Assembly (NCBI GenBank): GCA_004000035.1
Contig: RJAE01000009.1
Span: 62,001-126,000 of the forward strand
Direction of reading: 5' to 3'
Source: Arthrobacter sulfonylureivorans
Lineage (GTDB): Bacteria; Actinomycetota; Actinomycetes; Actinomycetales; Micrococcaceae
Length of the DNA: 64,000 nucleotides
How positions within the stretch are numbered: the first letter of the stretch is position 1; every line of letters begins with the position of its first letter. This document shows positions 28,301-36,970 of the stretch, in pieces. The notes beneath the pieces were generated by a model. It saw only the letters and a program-made list of their open reading frames with translations, was not told where the DNA came from and ran no database searches. Position numbers and translations under genes: made by a program.

Positions 28301-29545
28301 ATGACAGTTTTGGAACACCACGACGCGGTTGGCGCCGTTACCGGGCCGGTGGCCGCTGACGCCCCGCGCACCTTCCTGCCGCAGCTGGACCGGGAGCCCG
28401 GGCCGGCTGAACAGTCGCGGATCCGGCCCGGGACTTCGGGCAATGCCAAGCTGGCGGTGGCTGGCGCTGCGGCGGCCGGCCTGTCCATGGGACTGCTGCT
28501 GACCGTCGGTATCGGGCTGATCCCGGCCGGCTGGACGCTGATTGTTTCCTATCTATGGTTCGTGCTGATCTACAGTGCGCTGGTCTTCATGCGCGAGCAG
28601 TACAGCGCTGTCAGGGACCGGTTCATGACCGTGCTGATGGTCTCCGCCGGTGTTACGGTGCTGGGCACCCTGGCCCTGGTCATTGGCTTCGTCTTCACCC
28701 GGGGACAGGAGCCGCTGGCCTACTGGAACTTTTTCAGCCAGGACATGACCGGCGTCGGGCCGCTCTCCGGCCTCGATCAGGGCGGCATCCTGCATGCCCT
28801 GGTGGGCACCCTGCAGCAAATCGGCATCGCCCTGGCCATCACGCTGCCGCTCGGGTTGACCACCGCCATCTACCTGAACGAAGTGGGTGGCCGGTTCGCC
28901 AAGGTGGTGCGCACCGTCGTCGAGGCCATGACCGCGCTGCCCTCTGTGGTCGCCGGTTTGTTTATCTATGCCTCGGTGGTCATGGTCATCACGCACCAGA
29001 CCAATGGCTTTGCCGCCGCCTTGGCCATTACCGTACTGATGCTGCCGATCATGATCCGTTCCGCCGATGTGGTGCTGCGGTTAGTGCCCGGCAACCTGCG
29101 GGAGGCGGGTCTGGCCCTGGGCGCCGGACAGTGGGCGGTGGTCTGGCACGTTGTCCTGCCGACCGTACGCTCCGGCCTGGCCACCGCCGTCATCCTGGCC
29201 ACAGCCCACGGCATCGGTGAAACGGCCCCGGTGCTGCTGACCTCCGGCTTTACCGGCGTCATGAACCTCAATCCGTTCTCCGGTCCGCAGACACCGCTAC
29301 CGCTCGCGGCATTGGAATTGGTCCGCTCGCCGGTACCGCAGATGGTGGCCCGGGGATTTGCGACGGCGGCATTCCTGCTGTTCGTGGTGCTCATACTGTT
29401 CATCCTGGCCCGCTGGGTCGGCGGACAGGAAGCGGGCAAGGCCACGGACGCGCAGTTGCGGCGAATGGCCGCGCGTTCGCGGCAAGACCTGCCGCGGATC
29501 GAAAAGAACTACCACGACTTCAACTACCAGCAGGAGAAAGAATGA
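28301..29545 (+). CDS. pstA: PstA-like ABC transporter permease
   Basis: The 414-residue product is the partner permease. It has GTLQQIGIALAITLPLGL at the start of the permease domain, VVEAMTALPSVVAGLFIY as the family signature, and the EAA loop LREAGLALGAGQWAVVWHVVLP. It is longer than usual PstA (about 300 residues), because residues 1-140 add a charged cytoplasmic head and extra hydrophobic segments. A basic C-terminal tail also extends past the last helix. The stop overlaps the next start by 4 bases (ATGA). The added N-terminal helices resemble those of other long actinobacterial PstA proteins. Confidence 0.88.
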   Translation: MTVLEHHDAVGAVTGPVAADAPRTFLPQLDREPGPAEQSRIRPGTSGNAKLAVAGAAAAGLSMGLLLTVGIGLIPAGWTLIVSYLWFVLIYSALVFMREQYSAVRDRFMTVLMVSAGVTVLGTLALVIGFVFTRGQEPLAYWNFFSQDMTGVGPLSGLDQGGILHALVGTLQQIGIALAITLPLGLTTAIYLNEVGGRFAKVVRTVVEAMTALPSVVAGLFIYASVVMVITHQTNGFAAALAITVLMLPIMIRSADVVLRLVPGNLREAGLALGAGQWAVVWHVVLPTVRSGLATAVILATAHGIGETAPVLLTSGFTGVMNLNPFSGPQTPLPLAALELVRSPVPQMVARGFATAAFLLFVVLILFILARWVGGQEAGKATDAQLRRMAARSRQDLPRIEKNYHDFNYQQEKE

Positions 29546-31275
29546 CCCGCAGCGCCAGAATAGCCGGCATGGTGGCAGCGTTGTGCCTGATCTTCGCAGG
29601 CTTGGCGCCGGCCCAGGCCGCCAACTACATCCGCATCGGCGGCTCGGGGTCATCCTGGGCCGGCAACGCCTTGCAGGACTGGGTCTCCCGGGTCGGCGCC
29701 CAGGGCGTCACGGTGGACTACGAAAGCAAGGGCTCGTCCACGGGTCGCAAGGAATTCGCCGATTCGATGAAGCAGTTCGCGGTCTCGGAAATTCCGTACA
29801 CCGGAGATACTGCCGACCCTAAGGACAACAGTCGGCCGAACTTCAAGTACAGCATGCTGCCGGTGGTGGCCGGCGGCACCGCCTACATGTACAACCTGAG
29901 GGCCGGCAGCGGCCGCCTGGACACGCTCAAGCTTTCGCAAAAGGCCATTGCCAAGATCTTCACCGGCCAGGTCACCAAGTGGAATGACAAGATCATTGCC
30001 GCCGACAACCCCGGCGTTGCACTGCCGGACGGCACCATCAACGTCGTCGTCCGTTCAGACGGCTCCGGCGCCACCGCCCAGTTCACCCTGTGGCTGCTGC
30101 GCCAATTCCCGTCCGACTACGCCAAGCTGTGCCAGGTCACCGGCTGCGACCCCAACAGCGCCACCTCCTTCTTCCCGACCAAGGGGCTGAAGAATTTCGT
30201 GGCGCAGAACGGTTCGCAAGGCGTGACCACATATACGGCCAACAACCTGTACACCATCAACTACGACGAGTACTCCTACGCCCGCGGCATCGACTTCCCG
30301 GTGGCGCAGGTAAAGAACGCGGCCGGCTTCTACACCCTGCCGACCGAGCACGCAGTGGCGGTTGCGCTGACCCAAGCGAAAATCAACCAGAACCCGAAGT
30401 CGCTGAACTACCTCTCGCAGGACCTCACCAAGGTCTACGGCTACTTGGACCCGCGCTCCTACCCGATGTCGGCGTACTCCTACATGGTCGTGCCGACGGA
30501 GACGACCGATGCCCTCAACGAGGCCCAAGGCGCGACCCTCGGGTACTTCGCCAACTACGCCCTGTGCGAGGGCCAGCGCTCGATGGGCCAGCTGGGCTAT
30601 TCGCCGCTGCCGATGAACCTGGTTCTGGCCGCCATGGACCAACTGCGCAAGGTGCCCGGGGTGGACAAGGCGACGCTGGCCAAAATGGACCAGACCGCCG
30701 CGAGCGTGAAGAAGGGCGGCACCCCGGCCTGCAACAACCCGACGTTCAAGCCCGGCGACTCGCCGGCGCTGAACCAACTGGTGCGGAGCGCCCCGTTCGA
30801 CGCCGCCTGCGATGCAGGCTGCCGCGCACCGTGGACCGGCGAAGGAGCCGCCGAGAACCAGGGACCGGGCAGCACCGGTGCCAACAAGGGCAACGAGGCT
30901 GCTGGGGCCAAGCCGGCCGTGAAGCAGCCGAAGCCAAGGACGCAGGGTGCCCCCGCCGGTGCCGGCGGCAGCGGCGCCACGCCGGTTGCCGAGCAGGCCC
31001 CGGCAGCCGGCACGGTTGGCACCACCGCCGAAGGAACGACCAGCTGTGACGCCGATACCGGTGCCTGTACGGCCGGAGCGGCCGTCGCTTCCGCCGGAAC
31101 CGGCACCCAGCTGCTGACCCCGGTGTCCACTACCATCGCCGGGAGCAACGGCTGGGGCCAGACGCAGATGCTCCTGGTGGTCATCGGCGGCCTGCTGCTG
31201 GTGCTGGTGCTGGCCCCGCCGCTGCTGGCGCGTGAGCTGGAGGCTCGGCGTGCTGCCCGGAGAGACTCCGCGTGA
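29542..31275 (+). CDS. pstS: membrane-tethered PstS-like phosphate-binding protein
   Basis: The 577-residue product has a signal peptide ending near AQAANY, then a canonical PstS core. RIGGSGSSWAG (31-41) and RSDGSGAT (171-178) are the phosphate-contacting loops, with LSQKAIAKIFTG between them. Residues about 435-535 form a Pro/Ala/Gly/Thr-rich linker long enough to span peptidoglycan. A C-terminal transmembrane helix (about 545-567) and a basic end (ARELEARRAARR) follow. Normal PstS is a lipoprotein held by an N-terminal cysteine; here the anchor is at the opposite end. The start overlaps pstA, and the stop overlaps the sortase-like gene (GTGA). Confidence 0.88.
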   Translation: MTRSARIAGMVAALCLIFAGLAPAQAANYIRIGGSGSSWAGNALQDWVSRVGAQGVTVDYESKGSSTGRKEFADSMKQFAVSEIPYTGDTADPKDNSRPNFKYSMLPVVAGGTAYMYNLRAGSGRLDTLKLSQKAIAKIFTGQVTKWNDKIIAADNPGVALPDGTINVVVRSDGSGATAQFTLWLLRQFPSDYAKLCQVTGCDPNSATSFFPTKGLKNFVAQNGSQGVTTYTANNLYTINYDEYSYARGIDFPVAQVKNAAGFYTLPTEHAVAVALTQAKINQNPKSLNYLSQDLTKVYGYLDPRSYPMSAYSYMVVPTETTDALNEAQGATLGYFANYALCEGQRSMGQLGYSPLPMNLVLAAMDQLRKVPGVDKATLAKMDQTAASVKKGGTPACNNPTFKPGDSPALNQLVRSAPFDAACDAGCRAPWTGEGAAENQGPGSTGANKGNEAAGAKPAVKQPKPRTQGAPAGAGGSGATPVAEQAPAAGTVGTTAEGTTSCDADTGACTAGAAVASAGTGTQLLTPVSTTIAGSNGWGQTQMLLVVIGGLLLVLVLAPPLLARELEARRAARRDSA

Positions 31276-32144
31276 GTGCGCACAGTGCCACGGCACCGGA
31301 GCCTTGGCGGACCGTGACCGCCCTGTCCCTGCTGATGCTCGCCGTGGTGATTATCGGCCAGGTCCTGAACATCGTCCTGGTCTCCTCGCTGCAGCATGCC
31401 AACGCGCAGGACCGGCTCTATGACGAGATCCGGCTGAGCCTGAGCGAAGGCTCGGCACCGCTGGCCCCGGTCGATGCCGAGGGCCGCCCGGTAGTGCCGG
31501 GCACCCCGCTGGCCGTACTGACCATCGAAAGCCTGGGCATCCGGGAAGTTGTGGTCGAAGGCACCGCCGCCGGCCAGACCATGCTCGGCGTCGGACACCG
31601 CCGGGACACCCCGCTGCCGGGTCAGCCGGGCACGAGCGTGCTGATGGGGCGGTCGGCCGCTTACGGCGGAGTCTTCCGGAACCTGGAGAAGCTTGCGCCC
31701 GGATCGCGGTTCACCGTGGTCACCGGTCAGGGGACCGCCGAGTACGAGGTCATCGGCCTGCGGCGCGCCGGCGACATCGCGCCCCCGGCGCCCGTCGCCG
31801 ACGAAGGCCGGCTGACGTTGACCACCGCAGCCGGCCTGCCCTACCTGCCCGACGATGTGCTCCGTGCGGATGCCAAGCTGGTTTCCACGCCGTTTGCCCG
31901 GGCGGGTCTGGCCTTCACCCCCGGCTCGCTGCCAGAGGCCGAGCGGGCGCTGGGTCAGGACACCGGGAATCTGTCTACCACCGTGCTGGCCCTGCAGCTG
32001 CTGATCCTCACCCTGGCCGCCGGGCTCTGGGCCTGGTTCCGCTGGGGGAAGCGGGAAGCCTGGCTGGTGTTCCTGCCGGTGCTGGCTGCGGTCTCGGTGG
32101 CCGCCGGCACCCAGTTCAATTACCTACTGCCGAATCTGTTGTGA
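31272..32144 (+). CDS. sortase-fold protein lacking catalytic His and Cys
   Basis: The 290-residue product has an N-terminal membrane helix (about 17-38), a sortase-like beta-barrel (about 75-205) and two C-terminal membrane helices (about 235-255 and 264-284), the layout of class C/E-like sortases. Sortase landmarks are clear: LTIESLGI, GVGHRRDTPLPGQPG, AYGGVFRNLEKLAPGS and RLTLTT. Where active sortases have GHR the sequence is GRS (R127 in place of the catalytic His). Where they have TLTTC it is TLTTA (A186 in place of the catalytic Cys). The enzyme should therefore be unable to catalyse transpeptidation. Position between pstS and pstB, with GTGA coupling, argues for a scaffolding or binding role in the transporter complex. 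No LPxTG-type substrate was seen in the neighbouring proteins. Confidence 0.8.
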   Translation: MSAHSATAPEPWRTVTALSLLMLAVVIIGQVLNIVLVSSLQHANAQDRLYDEIRLSLSEGSAPLAPVDAEGRPVVPGTPLAVLTIESLGIREVVVEGTAAGQTMLGVGHRRDTPLPGQPGTSVLMGRSAAYGGVFRNLEKLAPGSRFTVVTGQGTAEYEVIGLRRAGDIAPPAPVADEGRLTLTTAAGLPYLPDDVLRADAKLVSTPFARAGLAFTPGSLPEAERALGQDTGNLSTTVLALQLLILTLAAGLWAWFRWGKREAWLVFLPVLAAVSVAAGTQFNYLLPNLL

Positions 32145-32152
32145 GGAATCCG

Positions 32153-33067
32153 ATGAAAACCAAAGCCCGGCGCTCCGCCACCCTGGCCCCCGCCACTCTG
32201 GCGCCTGCAACCGAGGCCCTGCCCGCCGTCGACGCCGCAGCGCTCGGGCCGCTGGCAGTGTTCGACGAACCGGCGCCGCAGGCTCCGTCCGGAGCCGCCC
32301 GGCTACGGGCCGAGAACATCAGCGCCTGGTTCGGGGACCGGAAGGTACTCGACCGTGTCTCGCTGACCATGGAGCCCGGCAAGGTGACCGCGCTGATCGG
32401 CCCCTCCGGGTGCGGCAAGTCCACCTTCCTGCGGATCCTGAACCGGATGCACGAAATGATCCCCTCGGCATCGCTGGCCGGGGAAGTGAGGTTGGACGGC
32501 ACGGACATCTACGACCCGTCCCAGCGGGTGACCGCTGCCAGACGGCAGATCGGCATGGTCTTCCAGAAAGCCAACCCGTTCCCGGCGATGTCCATCTACG
32601 AGAACACCATCGCGGGCCTCAAGCTCGCCGGCATCAAGGCGGACCGCGGGGAAAAGGACTTCCTGGTGGAGGATTCGCTGCGCAAGGCGTCCCTCTGGGA
32701 GGAGGTCAAGGACCGGCTCCACCAGCCCGGCGGCGGACTCTCCGGGGGCCAGCAGCAGCGGCTGTGCATTGCCCGTTCGCTGGCCGTCTCCCCGCGCGTG
32801 CTGCTGATGGACGAACCATGTTCGGCGCTGGACCCGACCTCCACCCGGCGGGTGGAAGAGACCATCCATTCGCTCCGCGGCCAGATCACCATCGTCATCG
32901 TTACGCACAACATGCAGCAGGCGGCACGTGTGTCCGACGAATGTGCGTTCTTCCTTGCCGCCCACAACCAGCCTGGCGGGATCGTGGAGCACGGCGATAC
33001 GGAGGCGATGTTCGGTGCCCCGCGCGATCAGCGCACCAGCGACTACGTCAATGGCCGCTTCGGATAG
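32153..33067 (+). CDS. pstB: PstB-like phosphate ABC transporter ATPase
   Basis: The 304-residue product powers the transporter by ATP hydrolysis on the cytoplasmic face. It has Walker A GPSGCGKST at 83-91, a Q-loop glutamine near 138 (GMVFQKANPFP), the signature LSGGQQQR at 196-203, Walker B VLLMDEP at 216-222 and an H-loop in VTHNMQQA, all typical of PstB. About 50 extra residues precede the domain, Ala/Pro-rich and probably disordered. The ATG at 32153 has GAGGA at 32143-32147; an in-frame GTG at 32141 overlaps the preceding stop and is an alternative start. No phoU or phosphate two-component genes follow, unlike standard pst operons. Confidence 0.92.
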   Translation: MKTKARRSATLAPATLAPATEALPAVDAAALGPLAVFDEPAPQAPSGAARLRAENISAWFGDRKVLDRVSLTMEPGKVTALIGPSGCGKSTFLRILNRMHEMIPSASLAGEVRLDGTDIYDPSQRVTAARRQIGMVFQKANPFPAMSIYENTIAGLKLAGIKADRGEKDFLVEDSLRKASLWEEVKDRLHQPGGGLSGGQQQRLCIARSLAVSPRVLLMDEPCSALDPTSTRRVEETIHSLRGQITIVIVTHNMQQAARVSDECAFFLAAHNQPGGIVEHGDTEAMFGAPRDQRTSDYVNGRFG

Positions 33068-33866
33068 GCCACCGGCGGGGCGGGGGACCGGGCACAGGTT
33101 CCTGACGGCGACGGCGGCGGCGGGTGCCGCCGTCGTCGCCGGCTTCGCGGTCTGGCTGGTGCTGCTGCCGCACGGCGCGCCGCCGGTGAACGTGCGGCCA
33201 GCCGGCTACGCGGCGGCCGCACAGCCCTTAGCACCCCACGCTGCGCCGGCGGCAGCACCCAAGGCCGTGCCAGAGGCATCGCCGGCGTCGTCCGGGGCCG
33301 CCTCGGCGGCTGTTGATCCGGCTTGGCTGGGCCGCACCGCGGCAGCCGCCGGCATCCCGGAGCGCGCTCTGCTGGCCTATGCCTCCGCCGCGCTCACCAT
33401 GGCCGACACCGATCCGGCGTGCCGGCTGGGTTGGACCACCTTGGCCGCAATCGGCGCCGTCGAATCCGGGCACGGCACCCATGGCGGGGCGTCGCTTGCG
33501 GCGGACGGGACCGCGGCACCGCGCATCGTGGGCCCGCAGTTGGACGGTGCGGGTTATGCCCAAATCCGAGACACCGACCAGGGCACCCTCGACGCGGACC
33601 CGGAGTGGGACCGCGCCGTGGGACCACTGCAGTTCATACCCTCCACTTGGCTGCATTACGGCACGGATGGCAGCGGCGACGGCATCGCGGATCCGCAGAA
33701 CATGGACGACGCGGCCCTAGCTGCCGGCCACTATCTGTGTGCCGCCGGCGGCGATCTTTCCTCCGGCGCCGGGTGGTCCGCGGCCATCTACGCCTACAAC
33801 CACTCCGGGGAATATGTGCAGCTGGTGCTGGCACAGGCCAACGAATACGCGGCGAAGGGCTCTTGA
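33051..33866 (+). CDS. exported lytic transglycosylase-like protein
   Basis: The 271-residue product begins inside the end of pstB (17-base overlap). It has an N-terminal membrane anchor or signal (about residues 18-40) and a Pro/Ala-rich linker to about residue 85. The domain then matches MltB/SLT_2-type lytic transglycosylases: LAAIGAVESGHGTHGG with the catalytic glutamate, WDRAVGPLQFIPSTW, DGSGDGIADPQNMDDAALAAG and a terminal AIYAYNHSGEYV. Such enzymes cut peptidoglycan to allow assembly of wall-spanning structures. Its place at the end of a transporter module with two wall-crossing tethered proteins fits local remodelling of the wall for that complex; this is inferred. Confidence 0.85.
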   Translation: MAASDRPPAGRGTGHRFLTATAAAGAAVVAGFAVWLVLLPHGAPPVNVRPAGYAAAAQPLAPHAAPAAAPKAVPEASPASSGAASAAVDPAWLGRTAAAAGIPERALLAYASAALTMADTDPACRLGWTTLAAIGAVESGHGTHGGASLAADGTAAPRIVGPQLDGAGYAQIRDTDQGTLDADPEWDRAVGPLQFIPSTWLHYGTDGSGDGIADPQNMDDAALAAGHYLCAAGGDLSSGAGWSAAIYAYNHSGEYVQLVLAQANEYAAKGS

Positions 33867-34119
33867 GCTCCGCTGCGCGCCGGCTGCGCCCGGCGGCCAG
33901 GGAGTTGGCCTTGGCCAACTCTGGAAGGTCGTAGTGGAAGGATTTCACCCCGTGATGTCCACGTCGATGCCTTCTCCCCGTGCCCTTCGTCTAGATTCGG
34001 CCCGCGTGGGTTCCTGCCCGCTGTCTGAGCCGCATGTGAAGCGATTCGCACGGCAGGCGTTGAGGACATAGCATTCTTCCAGAGGGCGCGCCGGGTCGCC
34101 CTCTGGACCGGGGAAACGA

Positions 34120-36237
34120 ATGCGCGGGGGGCCACTCAAGGCTGTCGTTCTTGTTGTCGTATCGGGGCTGGTGCTGATGTTCGCACCCATGGCGCAGGCC
34201 GCCGAGGTGGCCGACGTGAATGGGCCCGAACTTGTCTCGATCACACGTACCACCGGCGACGTGGTGTCCGTGGAGAACCCCACGGCGCGACTGGCGGTGC
34301 AAGCGACCGATCCGAATGGTGTCCAGTGGATGGGTGTTTGGGTTGCCACGGACAGCACCGCGGCGCCTGGCGAATGGGAGTATTCAAGCGGGATCGAGCC
34401 CGTCTCCGTGGCAACGATCGTCCGGCCCATCTGGTCCTATAACCAGTACGCTTCCGCGAACGTGCAGCCGCAGACGTTGACCGTAACGCGCGTCGAATTG
34501 CGGGATGCTCTGGGCAACCGGACGGTTGTGACAGACCGGGCAATCCTTGATCCGTTGACGTATCGGGCGGCCAATCCGGCGTACGACGGTGACGCGCCCG
34601 TCCTCGAATCGATCGGCGTGGAGCCCGCCGTCGTCCGCCCCGGCGAAGAAGTCGTCGTCACCGCGGTGCTGAGGGATGCCACGTCGGTGAACGGGGGAAA
34701 CGCCGTTCTGGAAGCGGACAAGTTCTTGGAGACGGCCCTGGACGAAGTAGGTAACGAGGTCGCTGACAACGGCGATGGAACGTCGACGATCCGGACCATC
34801 TTTCGTGCTCGCCCGGACACTCCCTACGGGACCTACCCGGTGCGTATCTTCGCCTACGACAGGTTTTACAACGTCCTCCGGAGGGATCCCGGTGTCTCGA
34901 TCGCCGTGCAGGACCCCGACCATCCAGTCGGGACGGTCGTGATCGGCGGGAAGCGCGAAATTGGTCACACCCTCTCCGCGGTCGCCGAAGGCTGGGACCC
35001 TGCCGCGTCCCTTTCCTACAGTTGGACGACGTGGGGGCGTGAATTCGCCTCGGGCACCACGACACCGCTCGGAGCCTCCATGTTATGGGTTGACGTCCGA
35101 TTGTTCGTCACCGGCACGTGGCCGGACGGCACCGTCCGCACCCGCATCGTGTGGACCGGCGCAATCGACCAAGGCGTGCTCCCCATCCTGCCGCCCGAGA
35201 TCACCGGCCCGGCGGCCGTGGACCGCCCGCTGACGTTCAGTCAACAGGACTCCGCAATGACGTGGGCCCCCGACGACCGCCGGATCGAATGGCTTCGCGA
35301 CGGGAAGCCGATCCAGTATGCCTACGCGGGGACCTACGTCCCGTCGGCCGAGGACTTCGGACACCGGATCTCGGTCAGGACGTTCCACCGAAAAGCAGGC
35401 TACGCCGACCTGACCCAGGAATCCGGGTCAGTTGTCGTCGGCCCCGGAGCGCTCAAGGCCGTGACCCCGACCGTAGGCGGCACCACGTGGCGCGTCGGTC
35501 AAGGCCTGACCGCCACGCCAGGCCCGTGGGCCGAGGGGACGGAGTTCCACTACCAGTGGCAGCGCAACGACAAGGACATCGCCGGCGCCCGCTTCCCCGA
35601 CTACACGCCAACGGCGGCCGACCATGGCGCGCAGCTCAGGGTCCGCGTCACCGGCACGAAGCCCGGCTACGCGCAGGTCAGCCGCTACTCCGGTGCGAAG
35701 ACCGTGGCCACCGGCACGATCGTCTCGCCCGCGCCATCGGCCACCGGAACCGCCCGGGTGGGAAAGCGGCTCACCGCTGCAACCACGGGCTGGACGGGCG
35801 GAACCACACTGAAGTACCAGTGGCAGCGAGACGGCAGGAACATTGCCGGGGCAACAGGGCGCACCTACGTCCTCGCGGCCGCCGACCGGGGGAAGAAGAT
35901 CCGTGTCCGCGTTGCCGGCAGCAATCCCGGATACGCCTCCGTCACCCGCTACACCACGGCGCGAACGGTCGGATACGGCGTCCTGAAAAGCTCCAACCCC
36001 ACATTCTCCGGAACGCAGAGGGTCGGTTCCCGAGTGACGGTCGCGCCGGGAACCTGGACCACGGGGACCAAATTCACCTACCAATGGGCCCGCGACGGCT
36101 CGAAGATCCGCGGCGCCACTGGTCGCACATACACCATCCGCGCCGCGGACCGTGGCAGGGCCTTGTCCGTCTGGGTCACCGGCTCAAAGCCCGGATACAG
36201 ATCGGAAAGCTACGAGGCGTTCGTCCGGGTTCGCTGA
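34120..36237 (+). CDS. secreted protein with five Ig-like repeats
   Basis: The 705-residue product has a signal peptide ending at AQAAEV. An N-terminal 270-residue region appears to consist of two beta domains. The first has LVSITRTTGDVVSVENP and LTVTRVELRDALGN, and the second has VEPAVVRPGEEVVVTAVL; both look like bacterial Ig or fibronectin-type folds. About five repeats of 85 residues follow, the last three with YQWQRND, IAGA, AADRGKK and VTGSKPGY. These resemble the repeats of the gene at 22433, so the two proteins are probably paralogous in their C-terminal halves. No wall-anchoring motif is seen. It starts 253 bases after the Pst-like module and may have its own promoter. Confidence 0.8.
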   Translation: MRGGPLKAVVLVVVSGLVLMFAPMAQAAEVADVNGPELVSITRTTGDVVSVENPTARLAVQATDPNGVQWMGVWVATDSTAAPGEWEYSSGIEPVSVATIVRPIWSYNQYASANVQPQTLTVTRVELRDALGNRTVVTDRAILDPLTYRAANPAYDGDAPVLESIGVEPAVVRPGEEVVVTAVLRDATSVNGGNAVLEADKFLETALDEVGNEVADNGDGTSTIRTIFRARPDTPYGTYPVRIFAYDRFYNVLRRDPGVSIAVQDPDHPVGTVVIGGKREIGHTLSAVAEGWDPAASLSYSWTTWGREFASGTTTPLGASMLWVDVRLFVTGTWPDGTVRTRIVWTGAIDQGVLPILPPEITGPAAVDRPLTFSQQDSAMTWAPDDRRIEWLRDGKPIQYAYAGTYVPSAEDFGHRISVRTFHRKAGYADLTQESGSVVVGPGALKAVTPTVGGTTWRVGQGLTATPGPWAEGTEFHYQWQRNDKDIAGARFPDYTPTAADHGAQLRVRVTGTKPGYAQVSRYSGAKTVATGTIVSPAPSATGTARVGKRLTAATTGWTGGTTLKYQWQRDGRNIAGATGRTYVLAAADRGKKIRVRVAGSNPGYASVTRYTTARTVGYGVLKSSNPTFSGTQRVGSRVTVAPGTWTTGTKFTYQWARDGSKIRGATGRTYTIRAADRGRALSVWVTGSKPGYRSESYEAFVRVR

Positions 36238-36970
36238 GTCTCACTTCCCACCGCCGGGGCAGCGCGACCGTGCACGGAAACTGCCGGAAACGCACGCCGC
36301 CCTTCCAGCTCAGCAATGCGGTGATGAATCGTGAAACCGGACTATTTGCCTCCGAATGAATGACTGCAGTGGGGTATGGGGAAGCCCAGTCTGCGGTGAA
36401 GTCTCGGTGAGAGTCGCAGCGGGCCAGGTGCTGGGCATCGTAGGGGTCAATGGAGCGGGGAAATCGGCAGGGACACCGAGGGCCGGTCACGGCCTGACAC
36501 CGCCCCTACGAGCTCAGTAATATTCGGCTGGGTCGTCCGAAGGTAGGGCGCGCCGCCGATGGGGTAGCGGTAATGGCAGGAAACCGGCCGCTGACTTGGC
36601 AGGATTTCCTTGCAGAACCGGCCTACAAATAGTCGATCACACACATCTGAGGGAGGCCCCCTGGAGCAGTTTGGGTGGTTTCCCTAGAGTCTCCAGCTCC
36701 CTGACCACCCGAATGCGCCGAGTGGTCAAGATATTCCTCCTGAGATGAACGGGTGGCGTCCGATGCCACCGACCGGGCAAGCCTACCGTTTGGATAAATT
36801 CGAGTGCACGACACGGAAACGGCATTGTCACCAGAAACTTTCTGCAGATTGGGCATTTTCCGGGATTTTGATGAAACGTTCCTGTAGCTTGAAGGCATAC
36901 CTCCTGATGCGTTTTCGTGCCTTATCCGCGCATCAGCCTCAACCGACCGTGTCACCTGAGACAGGACCCA
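36238..36970. other. 733-base gap with an ABC ATPase remnant
   Basis: Apart from the short ABC transporter fragment listed at 36377-36465, no gene is recognised. The remainder has no strong hairpins. The A/T-rich stretch around 36780-36900 probably holds the promoter of the secreted protein that starts at 36971. Confidence 0.4.
36377..36465 (+). pseudogene. fragment of an ABC transporter ATP-binding domain
   Basis: A frame without a start reads GEVSVRVAAGQVLGIVGV followed by NGAGKS, the Walker A region of an ABC ATPase. It then breaks off immediately after the P-loop serine, where Thr-Thr normally follows. Nothing of the remaining domain is present, so this is a relic of a deleted gene. Confidence 0.55.

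Noticed and set aside
22433-36237. Sortase substrates (LPxTG-like) among the surface proteins
   Set aside because: None of the exported proteins ends with an LPxTG-like motif, a hydrophobic helix and a basic tail in that order. The two anchored proteins end in plain membrane helices.
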